Shown: positions 1 through 8,570 of the stretch, in pieces | Position numbering within the stretch: position 1 is the first letter of the stretch | How the letters are laid out: each line of letters opens with the position of its first letter | Assembly (NCBI RefSeq): GCF_900114265.1 | Contig: NZ_FPKV01000004.1 | Location: 186,001-250,000, forward strand | Length of the DNA stretch: 64,000 bases | Reading direction: 5' to 3' | From: Flaviramulus basaltis | GTDB lineage: Bacteria; Bacteroidota; Bacteroidia; Flavobacteriales; Flavobacteriaceae | Notes under the pieces: model-generated | What the model saw: the letters and a program-made list of their open reading frames with translations, nothing else | Told to the model about the DNA's origin: nothing | Database searches by the model: none | Position numbers and translations under genes: made by a program

Positions 1-501
1 GGAATTATCAAACCTAATAGAAGCGTATTGTGTTTCACTAATTGGTAAAGATTCCAAAATAGCTAATTCATCATTTTTAAGAAGCATAAACTGCTTAGTT
101 ATGTTTTGATACATACTTTTACTACGCATCACTGTTTCTGCTTTAAAACCACCTAAAACAGCCAAATAAGACCTAAATCCCATATTTAATTTACCAAACG
201 ATAGGACATCATTTGGTTTTACATTTACTATTTTGTCAAGTTTAATATGATCATCATTTAATTTGGCTGACATATCTGCTCCTGAAATAACAATTTGAGT
301 TTGATTATTAAATTGAAGTATTGCTCCAGTCATCGTCATTTCTAAAACAGCTTCATCTTCATTATTTCCTAAAAGTGCATTAGCCAAAGCTGCAGCTTTT
401 TTATCCATAACACCAGAATAAGGCACACCAAAATCCTGAAAATCAAAACGTCCAAAATCTTGAATAGTGGAATAAAATCCTGGTTTTAAAACTTTAATCA
501 T
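1..501 (-). CDS. pxpC: 5-oxoprolinase subunit C (biotin-dependent carboxyltransferase family), 5' part only
   Basis: Only the first 167 codons are present; the gene continues off the left edge. The protein begins MIKVLKPGFYSTIQDFGR and continues with FGVPYSGVMDKKAAALAN, typical of the PxpC/KipA (allophanate hydrolase subunit 2) family. PxpABC together hydrolyse 5-oxoproline to glutamate using ATP. Its ATG overlaps the stop codon of pxpB by a few bases, so the two are translationally coupled. The start is well supported by that overlap and by the conserved N-terminus. Confidence 0.9.
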   Translation of the reverse strand, partial: MIKVLKPGFYSTIQDFGRFDFQDFGVPYSGVMDKKAAALANALLGNNEDEAVLEMTMTGAILQFNNQTQIVISGADMSAKLNDDHIKLDKIVNVKPNDVLSFGKLNMGFRSYLAVLGGFKAETVMRSKSMYQNITKQFMLLKNDELAILESLPISETQYASIRFDNS

Positions 502-1225
502 TTATCACCTCACTTTCTATTTGGTAAACTTTTGCATCTACCAATATTTTTATATTCTGATACTCTTTTAAGTCAATTGAATAAAACTGAATACGATCTC
601 CTGCTTTTGCAAAACAGGGTTGTTCTTTTGAAACATCAAAAAAATTAATTGGTGAATTTCCAATAACATTCCATCCACCAGGACTTGCATTTGGATAAAC
701 TCCTGTTTGACCTCCGCCAATAGCAACCGTACCTTTTTCTAAGTGTAATCTTGGTGTTTCTTTTCTAGGAATATGAAGTGATTTATCAAGACCACCTAAG
801 TATAAAAACCCAGGTAAAAACCCAATAAAATAAACGGTATAAATAGCTTGTGAATGGCGTTTAATTATATCTTCTTTTGAAAGCTTTTTTTCTATTGAAA
901 TGTCATTTAAATCAAGCCCAAATTGCTCATCATAACACACAGGAATTCTCCATAAAAATGTTTCTATTTTTTCTAAGGACTCTACCGAGCTATAGATTTT
1001 CTCTATAATATCCTTTTCAGCTTTAAAATTATTTACAAAATCATCATATATAATTAACAACGAGTTATATGCTGATTTTAATTCAACTAAAAGTTTAATA
1101 TTACTTTTTTTGATTTTTTGTTTAAAATTGATAATATCTATTAAAATAGCATCATCAATTTTTGATGGCCATTCAATTAAAATAGCACGTTCTCCAAAGG
1201 GTTTATATGTGAGTTTAAAAGCCAT
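494..1225 (-). CDS. pxpB: 5-oxoprolinase subunit B (KipI family)
   Basis: A 243-residue protein of the PxpB/KipI (allophanate hydrolase subunit 1-like) family. Diagnostic segments are YFIGFLPGFLYLGGLD near the middle and GTVAIGGGQTGVYPNASPGGWN after it. It is the second subunit of the ATP-dependent 5-oxoprolinase, acting in the cytoplasm. It follows pxpA by 5 bp and overlaps pxpC, so all three subunits are one operon. Length is normal for the family. Confidence 0.92.
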   Translation of the reverse strand: MAFKLTYKPFGERAILIEWPSKIDDAILIDIINFKQKIKKSNIKLLVELKSAYNSLLIIYDDFVNNFKAEKDIIEKIYSSVESLEKIETFLWRIPVCYDEQFGLDLNDISIEKKLSKEDIIKRHSQAIYTVYFIGFLPGFLYLGGLDKSLHIPRKETPRLHLEKGTVAIGGGQTGVYPNASPGGWNVIGNSPINFFDVSKEQPCFAKAGDRIQFYSIDLKEYQNIKILVDAKVYQIESEVIND

Positions 1226-1230
1226 TAAAA

Positions 1231-1971
1231 TTATCTAATTCTAATACCATGTAATTCTAATTTTTCTTTTAAATTTTTTATTAAAATTACTGCTTTTGGA
1301 TTATCCCCATGAACACAAAATGTATGAGCCACAATACCAATTTCTGAGTCCTGAATAGTCTTTACTTTATAAGTTGAAATCATCTTAAAAACATGATTAA
1401 ACATCTCACTTTCATCCTCAATCAAAGCATCTTTTTCTTGCCTTGATACTAAGGTTAAATCATTATTATAATTCCTATCAGCAAAAGCTTCATAGGTAAT
1501 ATTAATACCATTTTTTAAAGCCAAATCTGCAATAACTGATTTATAAGGCACATAAAGTTTTATTGGCAATGCGATGCTTTTCATAACCTCAACTACCACA
1601 TTTGCAGTTTTTTCATCTATGGCTGCTAAATTATAAAGCGCTCCATGTAGTTTTATATGATGCAACAATACATGTTCTTCATTTAAAACCTCTATTAAAT
1701 CATGAATTTGATTTTTTATAGACGAAAACAAAGCAACACAAGAGATTTCCATAGGTTGTCTACCAAAATTTTCTTTATCAGGAAAAGATGGGTGCGCACC
1801 AACTTTTACACGATGTAATTTAGCAAGTTTCACAACTCTACGCATGGTTTTAAGATCACCAGCATGACCTCCACAAGCAATATTGCATGAGGAAATAAAA
1901 GGCATAAATAGCGATTCGTTATCAATGCCCTCACCTACATCAACATTAATATCAATGATTTTATTTTCCAT
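1231..1971 (-). CDS. pxpA: 5-oxoprolinase subunit A (LamB/YcsF family)
   Basis: A 246-residue LamB/YcsF-family protein with DINVDVGEG at the N-terminus, SSCNIACGGHAGD near residue 27, and VGAHPSFPD at about residue 57. These are the hallmark metal- and substrate-site segments of PxpA. With PxpBC it cleaves 5-oxoproline (pyroglutamate). Its start codon overlaps the stop of the upstream NRAMP-like transporter gene. Confidence 0.93.
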   Translation of the reverse strand: MENKIIDINVDVGEGIDNESLFMPFISSCNIACGGHAGDLKTMRRVVKLAKLHRVKVGAHPSFPDKENFGRQPMEISCVALFSSIKNQIHDLIEVLNEEHVLLHHIKLHGALYNLAAIDEKTANVVVEVMKSIALPIKLYVPYKSVIADLALKNGINITYEAFADRNYNNDLTLVSRQEKDALIEDESEMFNHVFKMISTYKVKTIQDSEIGIVAHTFCVHGDNPKAVILIKNLKEKLELHGIRIR

Positions 1972-3203
1972 TAAAATAAATTTAAACCAAACACTTTATT
2001 AAGTGTTGCTAGAGAAAGTAAGATACTAATTCCTAGGATAAAAAACCCGAAAACATTTTGTTTAATTGTGTTTTTATACACTCCTAAAACAGATTCTTTA
2101 TTCATGATCCAGATTAAGAAACCCGAAATAACTGGAAGTAAGATACCATTTGCCACTTGAGCAAATTTTATAATATCGATAGGCTTAATTCCTAATGAAG
2201 AAAATAAGACACCTAAAACCAAAATAAACATCCAAATAGCTCGAAACCTTTTAGTTCTCATGTTTGAAGACCATCCTAAACAACCAGTAGCAACATAAGC
2301 TGCCGCCAAAGGTGCTGTAATAGAACTTGTTATTCCTGCTGCAAATAAGCCAATTGCTAAAAAATACTTTGCAAAACTACCAAACAAGGGTTCTAATCCT
2401 TTTGCTAAATCTGATGTGTTTTTAATATTATCGCTTTGTATTGATGCCGCCGAAATTATTATGCACATAGATACCAAACCACCTAAAATAACAGCTACAA
2501 TAGTATCTTTTCTGGCAAATTGCAAATCTGTGTTAGATTTCCATTTCTCCTTTACTAAAGCAGCATGCAAGAATAAATTATAAGGCACTACAGTTGTACC
2601 AATAAGCGCTATAATATAAAGCAAACTCTCCTTTGGAAACTGAGGAATAAAAGCACCTTTTAAAACTTCTGAAATATTGGGTTTTGTTATAATCGCCGTC
2701 ATTATAAACGCTAAACTCATTAAAACAACTAAAGCTACGAGTGCTTTTTCGAGTATTTTATAATTTCCTAAATACAATAAAACGAATGCAATACCACCAA
2801 TAATTATACTTAGCAGATTAATTGAAAAGTCACCAATGTTTAGGCTAGGATTACCTACAATGGTTTCTAAACCTAATACACCTCCAGTGATATTTCCTGC
2901 TTCATAAGCTGCATTCCCAATAACAATTGCTGAGAGCATAAGCAGAATAGCCAAAAATTTAAATACGGGGTTATTAATTTGGGTTCTAATAATTTCCGAT
3001 AAACCTTTTTGAGTAATAATACCTAAGCGCGCAGACATTTCTTGTAACACAATGGTTGCGAAAATTGACAACATCATAGCCCAAAGCAATGAAAATCCGA
3101 AATTAACACCAGCCAAAGTACAAACGGTCACTGTACCAGGACCAATAAACGCAGCGGCTATTAACGGACCTGGGCCAATGTTTTTAAACCAGTTTTTAAT
3201 CAT
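1971..3203 (-). CDS. NRAMP-related transporter with altered metal motifs
   Basis: A 410-residue polytopic membrane protein of the NRAMP/SLC11 fold. The first helix keeps the family frame but reads IGPGTVTV (residues 20-27) where canonical transporters have DPGN. The sixth helix reads VPYNLFLH (206-213) where metal transporters have MPH. The Asp, Asn, Met and His ligands for Mn/Fe are therefore all replaced. In Bacillus subtilis the NRAMP-like ycsG sits beside the homologues of pxpA/B/C, so the linkage seen here is known elsewhere. I infer a role in the 5-oxoproline pathway, with the substrate uncertain and probably not a classical Mn/Fe ion. Confidence 0.85.
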   Translation of the reverse strand: MIKNWFKNIGPGPLIAAAFIGPGTVTVCTLAGVNFGFSLLWAMMLSIFATIVLQEMSARLGIITQKGLSEIIRTQINNPVFKFLAILLMLSAIVIGNAAYEAGNITGGVLGLETIVGNPSLNIGDFSINLLSIIIGGIAFVLLYLGNYKILEKALVALVVLMSLAFIMTAIITKPNISEVLKGAFIPQFPKESLLYIIALIGTTVVPYNLFLHAALVKEKWKSNTDLQFARKDTIVAVILGGLVSMCIIISAASIQSDNIKNTSDLAKGLEPLFGSFAKYFLAIGLFAAGITSSITAPLAAAYVATGCLGWSSNMRTKRFRAIWMFILVLGVLFSSLGIKPIDIIKFAQVANGILLPVISGFLIWIMNKESVLGVYKNTIKQNVFGFFILGISILLSLATLNKVFGLNLF

Positions 3204-4306
3204 TATTTAGTAGAATTGAGGGCATAAATAGCAAAACTACCTAACCAATGCCCGCCCTCATAACTATCGCCTACAATACTTGGCAAAGAGTAGTTAATAT
3301 GTTGATTGGCAATATTTTTTAAGTGATTGTATTCAGGTAAACCTTTAGCGATTTTATTTAAACTCCATGCACGTGAAAAGTTAACACCATCTAAATGCAC
3401 TAAATGCCCATCGGTTCTGTCTGAAACTATACCTACTTCTAAACTGTAATCTTTGTTTTTTAATTGTGGCAAAAAAGCATCTAACCATGTTTTATAATCT
3501 TCAATAGGCATTAATCGTTTCATTAAAGCAGCTTCTTCTAAACACGGTGATAAAAAATCACTTCCACTAGGCTCCCAACTCATTGGGCAATTTTCATCTT
3601 TCAAAAAGAAATATATTGCACGCTCTTTTATAGCATTTTTTAAAGCATCATTATTTAAGGTTTCTGCATAATCGTAAGCAAAACTTAACCCGAAAGCTGT
3701 ATTGGTATGTGTTCCCACACGAAGTGGATAGTTTAACTTGGGCAGAAACTCTATATATTTTTGAATAATTAAATCAGTTAAAGGTTCTAAATTGCTTTCT
3801 AACTCTCTAGCAATTGCTGAGTCCCAAGTGTGTAATTCTTCGGCAAGTTTTAGTAACCACGCCCAACCATAAGTACGCTCGTAAGATTTGTTATGTTCAC
3901 CATAAAAATACTTTACTTCTGTTTCTATATTTTCTTTAGATATATTTTGGAGCAAACGTTGTTTTACTTCTTCCGCTTTATCCATATTAGGAAACTGTTT
4001 TAATAAACTTACCAAACTCCAATGCCCGTGTACTGCCGAATGCCAATCGAAACAACCATAAAAAGCAGGATGTAAGGTTCGTGGTGGTAATAAATCGGTA
4101 TCGCTTCCAATAGTTTGTGACAACTTGTTTGGATATTCTGTATTCATACAATGCAATGGTAATTCTGCGAGTGTATTGGCTTCTTTAAGATTGAGAACTG
4201 GGATTTGCACAACTTTATGAGTTTTAATCTCCTCTTCGTTCTTTTTTTTATTTTCACAATTAAAAACAACTAAACTTACTAATAAGAGAATGGTTACTTG
4301 CTTCAT
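3203..4306 (-). CDS. DUF2891 family putative lipoprotein
   Basis: A 367-residue protein with a short hydrophobic N-terminus ending in a possible lipobox (VVFNC, Cys17), so probably an exported lipoprotein. The body matches DUF2891: it has RTLHPAFYGCFDWHSAVHGHW near residues 75-95 and further conserved His and Trp residues (GGHWLGSFA near the end). These proteins look like alpha-alpha toroid enzymes, but no reaction is established that I know of. It overlaps the NRAMP-like gene by the stop/start codons, so it belongs to the same operon as pxpABC. Confidence 0.8.
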   Translation of the reverse strand: MKQVTILLLVSLVVFNCENKKKNEEEIKTHKVVQIPVLNLKEANTLAELPLHCMNTEYPNKLSQTIGSDTDLLPPRTLHPAFYGCFDWHSAVHGHWSLVSLLKQFPNMDKAEEVKQRLLQNISKENIETEVKYFYGEHNKSYERTYGWAWLLKLAEELHTWDSAIARELESNLEPLTDLIIQKYIEFLPKLNYPLRVGTHTNTAFGLSFAYDYAETLNNDALKNAIKERAIYFFLKDENCPMSWEPSGSDFLSPCLEEAALMKRLMPIEDYKTWLDAFLPQLKNKDYSLEVGIVSDRTDGHLVHLDGVNFSRAWSLNKIAKGLPEYNHLKNIANQHINYSLPSIVGDSYEGGHWLGSFAIYALNSTK

Positions 4307-4311
4307 TTTAT

Positions 4312-5043
4312 TTACAGATTAATATCGTTAATAACTAACTTTTTATTTGACTTATATAGTATTAACAGCAAAATAAAGCTTAAATACATAAAAACATTAG
4401 CAACAAAAAGCACTGTATATTGTATTAATTTAAAATTCTCGTCTATACCATAATAGTAAAAATGGTTGTAGAATATAAGTGGAGTTGTAACTAACCACCA
4501 CATTAAAATAACCGTGCTTATATAAAAATTAAAAGATTTATAAAATTCAAGAATTTTATTGCTAGACAACACTTTTACAAAATAAAATGAAACACAAAGA
4601 AAAATAATAAGCATATTCAATATATCTATCGAAACAAATGAGTGCCATATAAAATATTTAAAGTTAAACACTATAATAGTAAAAGCATATATTATCAATA
4701 GAATTGCAGTGATTTTTAAAATATTTTTATGGCTTTTTATTTTTAATATTAAACTAAAGTAATAAAGATAAAACAAAGAACTCCCAATGTTCCAAAAAAG
4801 AGTGTACCACCAATAATTTGAACCCAACCAGGTCATGCCCATACCTTTAACATAATAATTTAGATAAATTCTGGTATAAATTTGCGAAATAGAATCTTGA
4901 ATAAAGGTGTATATAAGAAAATAAACAAAGTATTTTACAACTGTATTTTTATATTTTTTATAAGTTAAAATACCCGTCAGAGCCGCAAATGCCTCTAAAA
5001 AATATACTACTGGTGTGTATAATTGATAAAATAAATCTTTCAT
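4312..5043 (-). CDS. polytopic membrane protein of unknown function
   Basis: A 243-residue protein, very rich in Phe, Tyr, Ile and Leu, with about seven predicted membrane helices and few charged residues between them. It resembles the seven-helix sensor modules seen at the N-termini of some Bacteroidota signalling proteins, but no catalytic or signalling domain follows. It lies 5 bp upstream of the DUF2891 gene and may be the first gene of the pxp operon. I do not recognise a family. Confidence 0.6.
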   Translation of the reverse strand: MKDLFYQLYTPVVYFLEAFAALTGILTYKKYKNTVVKYFVYFLIYTFIQDSISQIYTRIYLNYYVKGMGMTWLGSNYWWYTLFWNIGSSLFYLYYFSLILKIKSHKNILKITAILLIIYAFTIIVFNFKYFIWHSFVSIDILNMLIIFLCVSFYFVKVLSSNKILEFYKSFNFYISTVILMWWLVTTPLIFYNHFYYYGIDENFKLIQYTVLFVANVFMYLSFILLLILYKSNKKLVINDINL

Positions 5044-5292
5044 TAAATAGTATAAGCTAAATTAGCCCAACTTAATAAATTTATTATTGGTTTTGTAACT
5101 TAAAATCACAAAAAAAATTTCTGACTCTAAATTTGAGCGTTTTCAATTTTACTCTGGTTTTTCTTATTTGGAAGTGTTGTAATTTACTACTAAAGTTATG
5201 AGTAGAATTAATATTCATTTTTTATTTGGTAACCTCTTTTTAGAGTTGTAAATATTATTATATTAAAATAAAAAATTAAAACTGGTTTATAT

Positions 5293-5330
5293 AAAAGAGC
5301 CTTTAACTTAATTAAGTTAAAGGCTCTTTT
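5293..5330. terminator. 38-nt perfect palindrome, bidirectional terminator
   Basis: Two 19-nt arms are exactly complementary with AAAAGAGCC at one end and GGCTCTTTT at the other, giving a long hairpin flanked by an A-run and a T-run. It lies just downstream of the dinB-like gene on the minus strand. The rest of the 5044-5347 gap is AT-rich and shows no gene. Confidence 0.85.
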
Positions 5331-5347
5331 ATAATGAAATTATAAAT

Positions 5348-5860
5348 TTAATTACTCCAAGGAGGTGTTACACCATTGGATCTTGCATAAGCGATTAATT
5401 GCCCTTTATGCTCGCCTGAATGCTCTAAAATAACCAGCAAAGTTGATAATCTATTCAGCTTTATAAACCCTAAATCAACTTCTTTATCAAAACTATCAGA
5501 ATCAATTTGATCTATTTTATCCATAACAAAGACAAACGATTTATTTAAAGCGTCCAATACATTTTCTTTTCCAGTTATTTTTTCCATTCCCATCATATCA
5601 ACATCTTCAGGTGGCATAAAACCAAGTTTTGAAGTAAAGAAATAGTTTGCAGCTGCAGTATGTAAAATTGCTTCTCTTACAGACCTAATACCTTCAGCAG
5701 GTCTCCATTCGTATTGATCTTCAGAAAAAGCATTTGCTAAAGAACTAATTTGATCTTGGTTGTGGCTCAATAATCCTTTCAGACTTGATTGTACAATTTC
5801 ATCTTGTGCAAAGACTGAAAATGTACACATACATAAAAATAGGGTTGCTAAACTTTTCAT
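5348..5860 (-). CDS. secreted DinB-fold protein
   Basis: A 170-residue protein with a cleavable signal peptide (MKSLATLFLCMCTFSVFAQ) followed by a DinB-like four-helix bundle. The metal-ligand pattern of the family is visible: a His in ILHTAAANYF, and LEHSGEHKGQLIAYAR near the C-terminus. DinB_2 proteins include thiol-dependent metalloenzymes; exported versions are common in Bacteroidota and their substrates are unknown. Despite the name there is no link to DNA polymerase IV. Confidence 0.85.
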   Translation of the reverse strand: MKSLATLFLCMCTFSVFAQDEIVQSSLKGLLSHNQDQISSLANAFSEDQYEWRPAEGIRSVREAILHTAAANYFFTSKLGFMPPEDVDMMGMEKITGKENVLDALNKSFVFVMDKIDQIDSDSFDKEVDLGFIKLNRLSTLLVILEHSGEHKGQLIAYARSNGVTPPWSN

Positions 5861-5920
5861 TTTAAAATAAATTAAATTATTAAATTACTGGTTTTTAGAT
5901 ATATAAATATCTGAAAATGT

Positions 5921-5940
5921 ATTGTAAATCACATTACAAT
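5921..5940. repeat. short inverted repeat upstream of the dinB-fold gene
   Basis: ATTGTAA and TTACAAT, 7-bp arms around a 6-nt centre, 60-80 bases upstream of the dinB-fold gene and 31 bases past the comM 3' end. It could be an operator or part of a comM terminator; the sequence does not decide. Confidence 0.35.
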
Positions 5941-6664
5941 CTTTATTAAATTTAAGTGAAAATTTAAAATTTACCCCAACCAACCTTCACGATCCAAACT
6001 CCTATATTGAATCGCTTCACTTATATGTGAACCATTAACCTCTTCAACACCTTCTAAATCAGCTATTGTTCTTGAAACTTTCAGTATCCTATCGTAAGCA
6101 CGAGCAGATAAATTTAAACGTTCCATAGCAGTTTTTAAAAGTTGCTTAGATCCTTCATCTAAAATACAATGTTTACGAATTTGCTTCGTATTCATTTGTG
6201 CATTATAATGTACAGTATTAGATGCTTTAAACCGTTCTGTTTGCAATTCTCTAGCTTTGGTAACTCGTTTTCTAATATCTACCGAGGTTTCCCCTTTTCT
6301 ATCTTCCGATAGTTTTTCAAAAGGCACAGGCGTCACTTCTATATGAATATCAATTCTATCCAACAACGGACCAGATATTTTACTTAAATAACGCTGCATT
6401 TCTGCTGGACTTGAAGTTACAGGAGCACTTGGATCATTAAAATAGCCTCCAGGACTTGGATTCATACTCGCCACCAACATAAACGACGATGGATATGTAA
6501 CCGTAAACTTTGCTCGTGAAATAGTGACTTCCCTATCTTCCAAAGGCTGTCTCAAAACTTCTAAAACACCACGTTTAAACTCGGGTAATTCATCTAAAAA
6601 CAAAACCCCATTATGTGATAAAGAAATCTCCCCCGGTTGTGGAAATGCGCCACCACCAACCAAA

Positions 6665-6672
6665 GCAACATC
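6665..6672 (+). repeat. left attachment-site core (attL), GCAACATC
   Basis: An 8-bp sequence identical to 32477-32484 and lying exactly at the point where ComM homology stops on each side. Deleting one copy plus the intervening DNA rejoins the codons for HTIS and DVALVGGG in frame. This marks the left junction of the integrated element. Confidence 0.9.
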
Positions 6673-6682
6673 CGTTACTCTG

Positions 6683-6691
6683 TATAATGTG
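6683..6691 (+). repeat. left terminal inverted 9-mer of the element
   Basis: TATAATGTG, whose reverse complement lies at 32464-32472. In the excised circle the two would form arms of attP separated by 22 nt, a plausible pair of recombinase half-sites. Confidence 0.55.
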
Positions 6692-6768
6692 GTGTATATT
6701 AAATTTAGACTATAGGCTTTATGAAACACACTTAAACAAAGGGAAAAACCATAAACAAAGCCTTTAAA

Positions 6769-6803
6769 GTGTATTTATTGAAACCACCCTATTTAAAATA
6801 CAC
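6769..6803. promoter_or_regulatory. inverted repeat upstream of ardA, possible operator
   Basis: GTGTATTT (6769-6776) and AAATACAC (6796-6803) are perfect 8-bp arms with a 19-nt spacer, ending 38 nt before the ardA start. Position and symmetry suggest an operator or leader hairpin controlling ardA and the resolvase; inference only. Confidence 0.4.
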
Positions 6804-6841
6804 TATTGAAATATAAATGTTAAACAAATAAAAGTAAAATT

Positions 6842-7366
6842 ATGAAAGATTTAAAAATTTATGTAAGTACGTATGCAAAATACAACAACGGAAGTATAAA
6901 AGGTAAATGGCTTAACCTATTAGACTATGAAAATTTAGATGAGCTAAAAAAAGCTATGCAAAATATTCACAATGATGAATTAGACCCAGAGTATATGATA
7001 CAGGATTTTGAATGTGATGAGATTTTTAAAAACTTAAATTTAATAAGTGAGTCATTTATATCAGACGATATATATAATATAATAGAGGCTTTAAATAATG
7101 CTTGCTATGATTTTGAAGTTTATAATAGTTATATAACAAGTTTCGGAATATGCTCAAATGAAATTTATGAAATTATCGACCAAGTTGAAGAGAGTTATTG
7201 TGGTGAGTTTTTAAATGACATAGATTTTGTTGAAAACCTATTAAAAGATACAGGTTGTATTCCTGATAACCTCCCTAGCTATATTCATATTGATTGGGAG
7301 AGTACAGCAAGAGATATAATGATGGATTATTCGACAGATAACAACCAATATTTTAGAAACATATAA
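6842..7366 (+). CDS. ardA: ArdA-family antirestriction protein
   Basis: A 174-residue, strongly acidic protein that opens KIYVSTYAKYNNGSIKGKW and carries DPEYMIQDFE and GEFLNDIDFVENLLKDTG, all characteristic ArdA segments. ArdA proteins mimic bent DNA and block type I restriction enzymes, protecting incoming mobile DNA. It is the first gene inside the left end of the element and is followed 11 bp later by a serine resolvase, so the two probably form one transcript used early on entry to a new host. Confidence 0.88.
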   Translation: MKDLKIYVSTYAKYNNGSIKGKWLNLLDYENLDELKKAMQNIHNDELDPEYMIQDFECDEIFKNLNLISESFISDDIYNIIEALNNACYDFEVYNSYITSFGICSNEIYEIIDQVEESYCGEFLNDIDFVENLLKDTGCIPDNLPSYIHIDWESTARDIMMDYSTDNNQYFRNI

Positions 7367-7377
7367 TATGGATACTT

Positions 7378-7992
7378 ATGAAAGCACGATATGTAAGAAT
7401 AAGTACAGCCAGTCAAAAAATTGAACGTCAATTAATTAAAAATCACCCTAACGAGAAGTTATTTGTTGATATTTCTAGTGGTGCTATTGCTTTTAATAAA
7501 AGAGAAAAAGCAAAAGAACTACTTGGTCAAATTAAGAACAATGAAGTTAAGTATGTCTCTGTTCATAGTATTGACAGGCTAGGAAGAAATTTATATGACA
7601 TACTTTACACTTTAGAAACATTTGAAAAGTTTGAAGTCATTCTTAAAGTTGATAATTTAGGGTTAGAAAGCCATATTGCAGGAAAGCCAAATTTCGCTTT
7701 TAAGCTCATTATTTCAGTTATGGGTAGCATTGCAGAAATGGAGAGAGAAACTCTCTTAGAACGTCAAAGAGAGGGTATAACAATAGCAAAAATAAATGGA
7801 GTTTATAAAGGAAGGTTAAAAGGCTCTAAAGAATCAAAAAGTCAATTTCTATTAAAACATAAAAACACAATAAAATATCTAAACCAAAATCATTCATTAA
7901 GAAATGTTGCTAAACTTTGTAATATAAGTTTAAGTACTGTCCAAAAAGTAAAAGAATTATACTCTAAAAATGATATAACAAAAGGATTATAA
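7378..7992 (+). CDS. small serine recombinase (resolvase/invertase family)
   Basis: A 204-residue protein with the resolvase catalytic domain: YVRISTASQ with nucleophile Ser9, then VHSIDRLGRNLYDIL with the conserved SxDRLxR arginines, and a long E helix (MGSIAEMERETLLERQREGI). A C-terminal helix-turn-helix (SLRNVAKLCNISLSTVQKV) binds DNA. Probably resolves dimers of the element or inverts a segment. It is distinct from the large integrase at the other end. Confidence 0.9.
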   Translation: MKARYVRISTASQKIERQLIKNHPNEKLFVDISSGAIAFNKREKAKELLGQIKNNEVKYVSVHSIDRLGRNLYDILYTLETFEKFEVILKVDNLGLESHIAGKPNFAFKLIISVMGSIAEMERETLLERQREGITIAKINGVYKGRLKGSKESKSQFLLKHKNTIKYLNQNHSLRNVAKLCNISLSTVQKVKELYSKNDITKGL

Positions 7993-8570
7993 AAATCTAA
8001 TCTTTTAAATAAAACCTTAATAAACATAAGACTTTACAGATATTAAATGACAGATTTACTTTTTTGACAAATGCTGCACCAAACATATAAAACAGTATAT
8101 GACCTAAAATAAACTTAATATGTATCCTAAAGCACCATTGAGAGAGAATAAAAATTTCAAAAATCATGCTTTTTTTTTCAAAACAAAAAAGCCACCCACC
8201 AAAATTAAATTGGTTTCACTTTTAAGCTCAATGGGGTGTAATTCTATACATACCCTAATCTTCAACGAACTGAAAAAAAATTTTTATGATTTTTTTAGGT
8301 CAAGGGAATACTTATCTAAAAAACTATGACCATATTTAAAACTTCTAAGTTCTGTTATAGTGTTTTGTTCATAATCTCAAACAACTTCAATAAAGAATTG
8401 TCTATAGCATAATAGTTAATATGAATGGCTTAGTGATGTTGTTGTCTAAGAAGATGCTTTATCCCAAACTGTTGCTTGTTAATCTTCTAATGTAAGTTTA
8501 TTGAACTTGAATAGGGTCATTGATTTAGCTAAAATTAAATTTTTTTTATTTACTGTGTTGAGTAAAGTTA
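7993..8570. other. 578-bp gene-poor gap with one copy of an imperfect repeat
   Basis: A convergent intergenic stretch between the resolvase and the RES gene. It holds the left copy of a roughly 95-bp imperfect repeat (8061-8157). The remainder is AT-rich with homopolymer runs. A 69-codon ORF at 8120-8329 has low complexity, overlaps the repeat and does not look like a real gene. Confidence 0.6.
8061..8157 (+). repeat. imperfect direct repeat, left copy
   Basis: Matches 15463-15555. One block of 39 nt starting TGACAAATGCTGCACC aligns without gaps with 6 mismatches, and a second block of 26 nt (starting CTAAAGCACCATTGAG) with 2 mismatches. The pair brackets the GHKL/RES and umuDC modules. Confidence 0.8.

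Larger units (their letters stand above)
5971..6729 (-). pseudogene. comM: comM (yifB) 3' fragment, separated from its 5' half by an integrated element
   Basis: Codes for the C-terminal 233 residues of ComM/YifB, an AAA+ (Mg-chelatase-like) helicase that promotes branch migration during natural transformation. It begins at DVALVGGG, includes the Walker B region ([11 protein letters not shown]), and ends at a normal C-terminus. The comM part starts at the GCAACATC repeat (6665-6672). The 19 codons before it, opening with a GTG, come from the inserted element and are not ComM. Without its own start or the Walker A half it is unlikely to function. Precise excision would restore it. Confidence 0.93.

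Noticed and set aside
8120-8329. 69-codon plus-strand ORF in the gap after the resolvase
   Set aside because: Low complexity, overlaps the imperfect repeat and homopolymer runs, and resembles no family.
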